Positions 17,191 through 23,373 of a stretch of DNA of 23,373 nt are shown here, piece by piece. The position numbers and the translations under genes are program-made. The stretch lies in NCBI GenBank assembly GCA_003427395.1, contig BFEA01000002.1, positions 8,491,215 to 8,514,587 on the forward strand, read 5' to 3'. The DNA is from Chara braunii. Its lineage: Eukaryota > Streptophyta > Charophyceae > Charales > Characeae. Every line of letters begins with the position of its first letter. The first letter of the stretch is position 1. The notes under the pieces were generated by a model that searched no databases, had not been told where the DNA came from, and worked only from the letters and a program-made list of their open reading frames with translations.

Positions 17191-17355
17191 CTCACTCGAC
17201 TTCTCTCTACATGCACAAAACACAAAAATCATGGCGGTGCATCTTTCCATGTTCTAGCGGAAGAGTCCCTCTCGTTTTGCACATTTCGAGAGTAGTGGAG
17301 CGAGGCCCATTATCCAAAGGGAATGAAGATAGATGGCCAGAAGGGCAAGATGTGG

Positions 17356-17410
17356 TAGCTCAGTTGGTTACAACAGCGGAGTTGCAAAGGGGAGGTTGAG
17401 GGTATGACTC
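17356..17410 (+). pseudogene. tRNA-like sequence with perfect box A
   Basis: TAGCTCAGTTGG (17356-17367) is a perfect box A. A GGAGTTGCAAAGGGG anticodon-arm-like piece and a degenerate box B (GGTTGAGGGT, 17394-17403) follow, then a T run. The acceptor ends do not pair. A tRNA pseudogene or SINE head, on the opposite strand to the one at 9913-9983. Confidence 0.5.
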
Positions 17411-17427
17411 TGATCTGCAGATCCTTC

Positions 17428-17640
17428 TTTTTTTTTTTTTTTTTTTGATAAGGGGGGGGGGAAGGAAGCCCTTCTGCAAGGCCTCCATCGTGGTGGTGGA
17501 AAGAGAACCACTGGAATTGAGGCTTTGCCTGCCGGGCTGCTCTATTGGTGGGGAGCGACACCTGCTGGAAACCGGGTCCAGCGTGCCTTGGATACATCGT
17601 CTCAGTTCGGTGTTTGTCGGGACTGTGCTCATTTCAGTTT
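17428..17640 (-). mobile_element. second L1-like 3' tail
   Basis: A 19-nt T run (17428-17446) is followed at 17565-17581 by CTGGAAACCGGGTCCAG, identical to 15746-15762 in the 3' UTR of the L1 at 15622-17190. Distances from the T run are about 119 and 103 bp. A very short 5'-truncated copy, or a SINE sharing the LINE tail; the 5' boundary is uncertain. Confidence 0.5.
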
Positions 17641-18300
17641 CATGTCTGGAGCACCGTGCGGTTTGTACACTTAACTATTTTGTGGTTTTCACCAGTTTTG
17701 AGCCTTGTGGGGTTTGATCCCTGGACCTGTCCCTTACTGGGACTTTTCTTTTGCTGATTTTGGGTCCGTAGGCTGTAGGGTAAATTAAGGCACTAGGCCA
17801 TTTTGGGTTTTCTTTCCTTGCTGCCTTTTTATTTTCTCTTTTGGCCTGCTTTCTGTCGACATGCATGGAGGCCATAGGTAGCAGTCGTAGGTCTGTCCTA
17901 GGCTGTAGAAGTCGGGCCTAGAAAAGGCTACCGGGTAGCGAGCAAGATGGAACAGGTTCCGCTCAGCCTAGAAAAGGTTAGCCAGCAAGATGGAATGGGT
18001 TCCTCTCCGTTCCTCTCGTCATTTTGTTCCACGCAGTTGTGTGAGGTCGGTGGAGCGAGCACTGCTATTTTGGTACACTGGGCATCTTGTCTAGCGGAGC
18101 TCGCTGGCGGCCATAGCTGGACTCGCCCAGCCTCCTCCTGATCAGTGTGGGGCAGCAGGCCCCAAGTGCTGGTTGGTGCCTCCTTGTATCTTTGTGGTTG
18201 GGGTTGACAGGGCTGGCATCGAAGCCCTCCTTCGAAATGCTCCTTGAAGTGGAAGCCACCTTCTTCTTCATCAAGTGGGTGTTCTTCTTCTCCATCCTGG
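17641..18300. other. no gene; 50-bp diverged tandem duplication inside
   Basis: GCCTAGAAAAGG starts at 17916 and 17966, each followed by AGCAAGATGGAA and GGTTCC, so a 50-bp unit is duplicated. Otherwise nothing recognisable. Confidence 0.6.
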
Positions 18301-18600
18301 GCCTAGGCCATTAGACATTGCCTTGGGGTAGCCCAAGCAGGGATACTCTACGTACGGACCCCTGATGAGGGGCATGACGTACCATGTGCTGGCTGGCTCA
18401 ATTACGCCTAGCGTCTGAAGTACCCAACTGGGAAGGCTCGTTCAGGGCTCTCATAGGTTAGACCTTGGCCTAGGCCATTAGACATTGCCTGGGGTAGCCC
18501 AAGCAGGGATACTTCAGGTACGTACCCCTGACGACGTACGATGTGCTGGCTGGCTCAATTACGCCTAGCGTCTGAAGTACCCAACGGGGAAGGCTCATTA
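18301..18600. repeat. 167-bp tandem duplication
   Basis: GCCTAGGCCATTAGACATTG starts at 18301 and 18468, and both copies continue through GGGGTAGCCCAAGCAGGGAT and TGGCTCAATTACGCCTAGCG. The second copy has small deletions. Confidence 0.92.
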
Positions 18601-18607
18601 GATATTG

Positions 18608-18815
18608 CTTCAACCAGGGCTGGGTCTGCCTGCCCAGCGCTGGCGCTTCTGACTACCGTCCAACAAGGCTGGTTCGGTAGTGCGCCAACGAGGCTGGGTC
18701 TCCCTGCCCAGCTGTGGCGCTTGTGGCTAGCATCTGAAGTAGCCGCGTTCGAGAAGGGTTGTTTGATAGTGTTTCAACCAGGGCTGGGTTTGCCACCCCA
18801 GCGCTGGTGCTTGTG
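18608..18815. repeat. three diverged copies of a CCAGGGCTGGGT unit
   Basis: Copies start at about 18610, 18683 and 18773. Each carries RGGCTGGGT, TGCC.RCCCAGC and TGG[CT]GCTT.TG. Spacing is 73 and 90 bp, so the units spread irregularly. Confidence 0.75.
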
Positions 18816-18884
18816 TTTCTACATTTATGTGTGTCATCCTTGCGCATGGCCCATGCTAATCTTCTCTGTATCGTTCTAATTCTT
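18815..18884 (-). pseudogene. U6 snRNA pseudogene, 5'-truncated
   Basis: On the minus strand: a diverged TTGGAACGATAC region, ACAGAGA, AGATTAGCATGG, TGCGCAAGGATGACACACAT and AAAT..AGAAA. ACAGAGA and AGC elements are intact, and GGCCCCTGCG is altered to GGCCATGCG. The 5' stem is missing: similarity stops at 18884, exactly at the TTAA that begins the ACCACC terminus at 18889. No A-tail is present. Confidence 0.82.
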
Positions 18885-18888
18885 TTAA

Positions 18889-19668
18889 ACCACCAGTACA
18901 CCCGGGCCTGGAGGCTCTGCACTGCACGCCAAGCTTTTCCGTCTATAGCTGGATCTGGTGCAATTTTCAGTGTATATTATAGCTGTATTTGGTGCAATTT
19001 TCAGTCTCAATGACCGGGGGCGTTGTAGTCGGGTGAAGAGAGCAGAGACAGTGCATTGACAGCAGAAATCCAGCTTGCTCTGGACGTGAACTCTCGATGA
19101 TTCACGCAATGGGTAATTCGACGCTGGCTCTTTGAAGCTACAGGAGAGGAAGTTGGTAGTTTATCTTGCTTTCTCCTTTCGGCCAGTTGTTAGCCTGTAC
19201 TTAAAGTTGTTAGTTAGTATTAGTGTGGCTTTGTATTGTGCTTGTTTAGTTCTGGGAATGAAATGAAATGAGTGCTAAACAAGGACGGGGCTCTGTGTCT
19301 TCGGTATGCTAGGATAACCGGACTGTCCCTGCAGGTCACGATCGCTGATGATGTAGCTTTTTCCTTGGTCACCGGGCAGTCATTTAGGGTCCATCTACGT
19401 TCCGGGCATCATTGCAATACTGCCATGTCATGGCAGCAGCCCCTGAACCGAGGTCTGGCATGGAGGTGGTGTAAAATAAAATGGTAACGGGTGAAGACCT
19501 GCAGGCTCGTCCGCTTAAACCACCGGTACCTTGCCCATACGCCGGCCATGGCGAAAAGTAGACGCACGACATTTCCACTTGAATGAATTTGGACAGGAGC
19601 CACCAGGCCCGTTCGGCCCAGCGCACTGCAGCTCATTTAAGGCCGCAACCTTTGGGGGTACTGGTGGT
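18889..19668. mobile_element. TTAA-flanked inverted repeats, possible nested element
   Basis: ACCACCAGTAC occurs after TTAA at 18885-18888. The exact complement GTACTGGTGGT (19658-19668) is followed by TTAA (19669-19672). A further copy, ACCACCGGTACC (19519-19530) after TTAA (19515-19518), makes a 150-bp unit with the same right end (11 of 12 matched). TTAA is the piggyBac target signature, but the termini do not have the usual CCY start, so the superfamily is uncertain. No transposase is seen. Confidence 0.55.
18944..19005. repeat. 28-bp tandem repeat, dispersed third copy at 20691-20718
   Basis: TATAGCTGGATCTGGTGCAA (18944-18971) and TATAGCTGTATTTGGTGCAA (18978-19005) both end TTTTCAGT. 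A third copy at 20691-20718 matches the second at about 25 of 28 positions. Confidence 0.8.
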
Positions 19669-19897
19669 TTAACCCACAGGCTTTTTCGCTTACCGGCAGG
19701 CACTTCCGCTTACCGTCTTTTTGATGCTTGGCGATGTGAGATTGATCCGTCATTGGTGAACACCAGGATGGTTCTCCTCCGCTAATTGCCAGAGGTCTGT
19801 GGCGGTACCCCCTCCCACATACATATACTTTTACGAGGTTCGATGGTGAAGCGTTGATCGTTTAGGGGTGAAGACCAATCAAGCTCTCCTGTAGTTG

Positions 19898-20215
19898 ACC
19901 AAACAAACAACTGCACTTGTTGGTTAGCCAAACATTCGGTCATGTTTGACCAAATGTTTGGGTGTTGACCAAATATTCGGTCATGTTTCACCAAATGTTT
20001 GGGTGTTGACCAGACTTTCCATCATGTTTGACCAAGTGTTTGCATCATGTTTGACCAAATGTTTGGGTCATGTTTGACCAAACATTGGGTCATGTTTGAC
20101 CAAATGTTTGGGTCATGTTTGACCAAAATTTTGGGTGTTGGCCAAACATTGGGTCGTGTTTGACCAAATGTTTGGGTGTTGACCAAACATTGGGTCATGT
20201 GTCAAACAAACAACT
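19898..20215. repeat. TTTGACCAAATG minisatellite
   Basis: Alternating 17-23-bp modules: GTTTGACCAAATGTTTGGGT, GTTGACCAAACATTGGGTC and variants. Modules contain CCAAA..TTTGG near-palindromes, so single strands could fold repeatedly. Minus-strand frames through it are repeat artefacts. Confidence 0.93.
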
Positions 20216-20339
20216 TGATTGTTTTTTTCTGCAGCTCTTTGTGTTTTTTTTTTTGGCCAGCACATTTCGGTATGGAGAAATAGGAAGAGAGCTGAAAAAC
20301 GGCCACCCCAAACCATTGGCACCTGGACACCCACAAACT

Positions 20340-20525
20340 GTTGAAATGCAGACCAGGGTTCAAATCCAGCTGGGACCAGATTAACAATTTCCTGAATTAC
20401 CTGAACTGTTGAAATGCAGACCTGACTCACCTGAGTTCAAATCCAGATGAAATCAGATGATAGATTCCTGAATCGCCGAAAGTGTTGAAATGCAGACCTG
20501 AGTTCAAATCCAGATGGAATCAGAT
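20340..20525 (+). repeat. three tandem units, each with a box-B-like core
   Basis: GTTGAAATGCAGACC starts at 20340, 20408 and 20484. Each is followed by GTTCAAATCC (20358-20367, 20435-20444 and 20502-20511) and CAG.T..RAYCAGAT. The first copy has the exact GGTTCAAATCC box B of tRNA genes. No box A was found upstream of any copy. Confidence 0.8.
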
Positions 20526-20529
20526 GAAC

Positions 20530-21003
20530 AATTCCTGAATTATCTAGGGCTGGTCAGTTTCACGATGATATCTCGAGGCTGTCGCCCTTCTTTTTTGGAA
20601 AAAAAGAAAACCTTTGGCACTCCATTCTAGGGAGTATATTCCACTTCCTCTCATTACTACGGTCTTCACCTGAATAGAATCTGCAGTCATTATAGCTGTA
20701 CTTGGGGCAACTTTCAGTCTAGATACGGGGACATAATCCATCTCTGAGGTTATCTGATAACCCATGGTGCACCCTAGCATCAGAACCACCACTTGGGCAC
20801 CCCATCATAGTACCATAAGTGGTTAACGCGGACCCCCACTTTCAGCTCCTTGGTTAACGGGTTCAACACTGAAATTAGGGTTTGTGGGGGTCGGTTTTTT
20901 TTGTCCCTTTTGCACACAAAGGACAAGTTGGGGGAGTTCTAACGACTCGTTCTGATTATATTTTTTTTTTGTTTTTTTGTTCTGATTAGATATCGATAAG
21001 ATA
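20530..21003. other. no gene seen
   Basis: Mixed DNA holding the dispersed 28-bp repeat copy (20691-20718) and interrupted T runs at 20961-20978. No coding signal. Confidence 0.5.
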
Positions 21004-21090
21004 GTCGTTCGCTACGTCCATTAAAATTGGAACAGTACAGAGAAGATTAGCATGGCGCCTGCGCAAGGATGACACGCATACATCGAGAAC
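21004..21090 (+). pseudogene. U6 snRNA-like copy 1 of a tandem pair
   Basis: Starts with a degraded 5' stem (GTCGTTCGCTACGTCC), then TTAAAATTGGAAC, an intact ACAGAGA box (21037-21043), AGATTAGCATGG and GCGCAAGGATGACACGCATA, ending ACATCGAGAA. Catalytic-core sequences are intact apart from GGCGCC for GGCCCC. The 3' end lacks the ATGGTCC tail and T run, and no TATA/USE promoter pair was seen upstream; T-rich DNA lies there. Most likely a pseudogene. Confidence 0.8.
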
Positions 21091-21146
21091 GAGGAGAAGA
21101 TTAGCGTGGCCCCTGCGCAAGGATGACACACATAAATCGAGAGTGG
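21091..21146 (+). pseudogene. U6 snRNA-like copy 2, 5'-truncated
   Basis: Joined directly to copy 1. It begins at the ACAGAGA region (GAGGAGA here), then AGATTAGCGTGG, CCCCTGCGCAAGGATGACAC and ACATAAATCGAGAGTGG. It preserves CCCCTGCG where copy 1 is mutated, but AGCATGG is AGCGTGG. A head-to-tail partial tandem. Confidence 0.82.
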
Positions 21147-21429
21147 AGCTGGGCAGGGGGCCGCGTTGATATGGAAAAGAGTGGGGATCAGAAGATGCGA
21201 GGGACGAGGGAGCCTCAGGGAGGATCGACACACGAGCGAGGGAGGAGGAAGAGGGGAGAAGGCTTTTGGGGCATGCTTGCACGTGTGCACTCTGAGATGG
21301 GAGTAGTAAGGGACAAGAAGGGTGGGAGGAAGATGGAGGACGAAGAGCGAGAAGCACATTTGGACAGATGAAAATGAGCGCGAGGAGCTGCTAGGTCGAG
21401 GAGGAACAGCATGAATGGAGAAGAGGAGC

Positions 21430-21925
21430 GAAGGGACAACGAGAATGGAGGAAAAAGGAGTATGGAACAAAGAGAATGGGAGGAGGGAGGAGGAAGGAGA
21501 AAGAGGGACCGAGAGGAGGAGGAGGATAAGCATAGAGACAACGAGAATCCATGGAGTAGGGAAGAGAATGAAGGGAGGGGCGGCGAAGAGGAGGATGGAA
21601 CGAAGAGCAGGGAGTAGAAAGGGACAAGAAGGGACGGCGAGAATGGAGGAAAGAGGTGGAGGATGGAACAAAGAGAATGGGAGGAGGAGGAAGGAGAAAG
21701 AGGGACCGAGAGGAGGAGGAGGATAAGCATAGAGACAACGAGAATCCATGGAGTAGGGAAGAGAATGAAGGGAGGGGCGGCGAAGAGGAGGATGGAACGA
21801 AGAGCAGGGAGTAGAAAGGGACAAGAAGGGACGGCGAGAATGGAGGAAAGAGGTGGAGGATGGAACAAAGAGAATGGGAGGAGGAGGAAGGAGAAAGAGG
21901 GACCACGAGGAGGAGGACGATAAGC
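21430..21925. repeat. 197-bp purine-rich tandem repeat, 2.5 copies
   Basis: The period is exactly 197 bp between copies 2 and 3 (GAAGAGCAGGGAGTAG at 21602 and 21799). The first copy (about 21430-21636) is diverged, the second (21637-21833) complete, and the third (from 21834) stops after GATAAGCATA near 21930. Each unit contains GACAACGAGAATCCATGGAG or its remains. Confidence 0.92.
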
Positions 21926-22082
21926 ATAGCAGACGATGAGATTGTCTAAGATTCGACCCCGTTTCTTCCCAAATCGCCGAAATTGGGGCCCAAAATGCAT
22001 GTGCGCCACCTTTCCGAATTTTTTTTTATTATTATTTTTTTTCAAAGGATAACACTGCTCCTTTCCCGCGTTCTGTGATTTG

Positions 22083-22083
<1 letters not shown>

Positions 22084-22145
<62 letters not shown>
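22084..22145. repeat. (CA)n microsatellite
   Basis: About 30 CA units, decaying into CACG-rich sequence to about 22190. Confidence 0.96.
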
Positions 22146-22148
<3 letters not shown>

Positions 22149-22179
22149 GAAGCACGGACGCACGCACGCTGCCGGCGCG

Positions 22180-22500
22180 CACGCACACCAAGCCATTGAG
22201 CGAGAGAGAGAGAGCTGGTGGGAATCAGGCAAGGAGGGGAACAAAAGAACGAGATGGCGGCAGCTGGCATGGGGATTTGGCAGGAAAGAAGAAGGAGAAG
22301 GAGAAAAAGAAGAAGACGGCGATCGCACTGCCAGCGCACACACACATGGAGCCATCGAGCAAGAGAGAGACCTGGTGGGAATTAGGTGGGAAGGAGGGGA
22401 ACAAAAGAAACAGATGCTGACATATGGTATCGAGATTTGCTGGGAAAGGAGAAAGAGAAGACGAAGGAGATGGCATGAGGAACGCACCGTCTCTATCAAG
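22180..22500. repeat. 159-bp tandem duplication
   Basis: GCCATTGAGC at 22192 and GCCATCGAGC at 22351 each start a unit containing TGGTGGGAATYAGG, AAGGAGGGGAACAAAAGAA and RGATTTGSYRGGAAAG. CA repeats precede both units. Confidence 0.88.
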
Positions 22501-22619
22501 ATGGATTGCGAGGGAGGGGAAAAACAAAAAACAAAAAAAAGGATGGATACCACCATCGTCCCAGAGGAAAGATAATGTGTCACACAGGTCGAAGATCCCG
22601 CATGCATTAAGATCCACCA

Positions 22620-23332
22620 CAAATGGGAAACAAGAGAGGTGGAGGAGGAGGAGGAGGAGGGGAGGGGGAAAGTGGGGAAGAGATTATGTTGACATTGGAT
22701 TGAGGATGGAAATACCGCAATGGCGACCGGGGGTTCAAACTCCATTCGGGGAGGGAGGAGGAGGAGGAGGAGGAGGAGGAGGAGAAGGCGTGTGATGCCA
22801 TGCACGTGTGCGAGCAGAGGAGGAAGCACATAAAGAAAGACGGCACACAAAACAGAGGGAGGAGGAAGAGCGAGAAGGACGTTTTGACCAATGCAAACGA
22901 AGGAGGGAGCACAAGGAGCCGCAATGACGAGGACGAACAACAACGAACGGAAAAGACGAGGAGAGAAGGGACAATCAGGATGGAGGAAACAGGGGAACAG
23001 GACAACGAAGATGGATGGAGGGTGACGGAGGGGCGATGGAGACAAAGATGGATGGAGGGTGAGAAAGGATCGACGGAGAAGGAGGGAGAACGAGCAGTGG
23101 GAAAGGTGATGGAGGGAGTAGGAAGTGACGAGGAGGATGGAGGAAAGAGAAGCGGACAACAAAGATGGATGGAGGATTGTGCCGGACCCGCCGGGATGGC
23201 GGTCCGTCAGGATGGAGACGAAGGAGGAGGTAGAGATGGAGCTGGAAGGGACAGCGCAGCTCCGACGCAGACTCCACACGCAAGTACTCCAAGATCTGCG
23301 AAAGTGAAGAAGAATCCCGAAAAACAGACTGC
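22620..23332. repeat. purine-rich low-complexity DNA with GAG arrays
   Basis: GAG/AGG triplet arrays at about 22640-22662 and 22751-22784, then GATGGATGGAGG and GAGGATGGAGG motifs repeated irregularly to about 23180. The opposite strand is pyrimidine-rich and therefore lacks stops over long spans. No gene. Confidence 0.85.
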
Positions 23333-23351
23333 AGCTGGGGTATACCCCCAG
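23333..23351. repeat. near-perfect palindrome
   Basis: GCTGGGG-TATA-CCCCCAGC, a self-complementary sequence with one extra C. GACTG/GACTGG repeats run from it to the window end (23355-23373). Confidence 0.75.
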
Positions 23352-23373
23352 CGGACTGACTGGACTGGACTGG

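Larger units (their letters stand above)
15604..17308. mobile_element. GGGCC-family MITE split by an L1 insertion
   Basis: The left part (15604-15621) and right part (17205-17308) form one 122-bp element when the L1 and one target duplication are removed. The inverted ends match at about 28 of 35 positions: GGGCCTC at the left, GAGGCCC at the right, with TTTTGCACATTTCGAGAG inside the right end. Length and interior equal those of the copy at 10473-10594. No TWA duplication is preserved (ACC left, ATT right). Confidence 0.78.

Noticed and set aside
21215-22345. 376-codon open frame on the minus strand
   Set aside because: It is pyrimidine-rich, repetitive S/P/L/F sequence translated through the 197-bp tandem repeats and the (CA)n array. 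Lack of stops follows from composition and no domain is visible.
22032-23279. 415-codon open frame on the minus strand
   Set aside because: Same cause: low-complexity purine-rich plus strand, a C/V run from (CA)n and no recognisable domain.
1-23373. CRISPR array, bacterial operon or phage module
   Set aside because: The tandem repeats here lack the repeat-unique spacer regularity, and no cas, phage or prokaryotic genes are present. Content is eukaryotic throughout.

Overview
This window looks like repeat-rich nuclear DNA from a green plant or streptophyte alga. Three U6 snRNA-derived sequences support this. The copy at 1270-1374 keeps plant-style U6 ends: a GTC..GGACATC 5' stem and a GAGAAATGGTCC 3' end. 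The only credible host gene is also of a type known in plants: an N-terminal exon with an HNH nuclease signature at 10978-11424. The density of microsatellites, the long non-coding stretches and the 98-N gap suit a large, repeat-bloated genome. A Chara-like charophyte would fit, but that is a guess. There is no prokaryotic organisation (no operons, no Shine-Dalgarno sites).

Layout. 1-3850 holds microsatellites, an A-tailed U6 retropseudogene, a TA-flanked MITE and several small tandem duplications. 4100-5350 is a decayed coding relic with coiled-coil-like sequence and a GIY-YIG-like motif. 5540 to about 8734 is a degenerate plus-strand L1-type LINE with endonuclease, post-RT and zinc-finger remnants but no RT core. 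9640-10600 has a tRNA-like SINE head, two tandem duplications and a 122-bp MITE. 10600-11424 is a purine-rich leader and exon 1 of the HNH gene, followed by a pyrimidine-rich presumed intron broken by the gap. 12000-13630 is low complexity plus an ACGT-rich minisatellite.

13820-17310 is the most structured part: a cluster of small DNA transposons. It contains a TA-type MITE nested inside another of its own family, then four GGGCC-type or Harbinger-like elements and one further Harbinger-like element. Two of these abut and share one TAA target duplication. A 5'-truncated L1 with poly(A), AATAAA and a 14-bp target-site duplication interrupts the last one.

17310-20530 carries a tRNA-like sequence, a second L1-like tail, tandem duplications, a U6 fragment, TTAA-flanked inverted repeats, a TTTGACCAAA minisatellite and a triple box-B array. 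21004-21146 is a head-to-tail U6 tandem. From 21400 to the end the plus strand is purine-rich satellite-like sequence. The long minus-strand reading frames there are artefacts of composition. Apart from the HNH exon, nothing in the window looks like a working gene, so the story is one of layered transposition.
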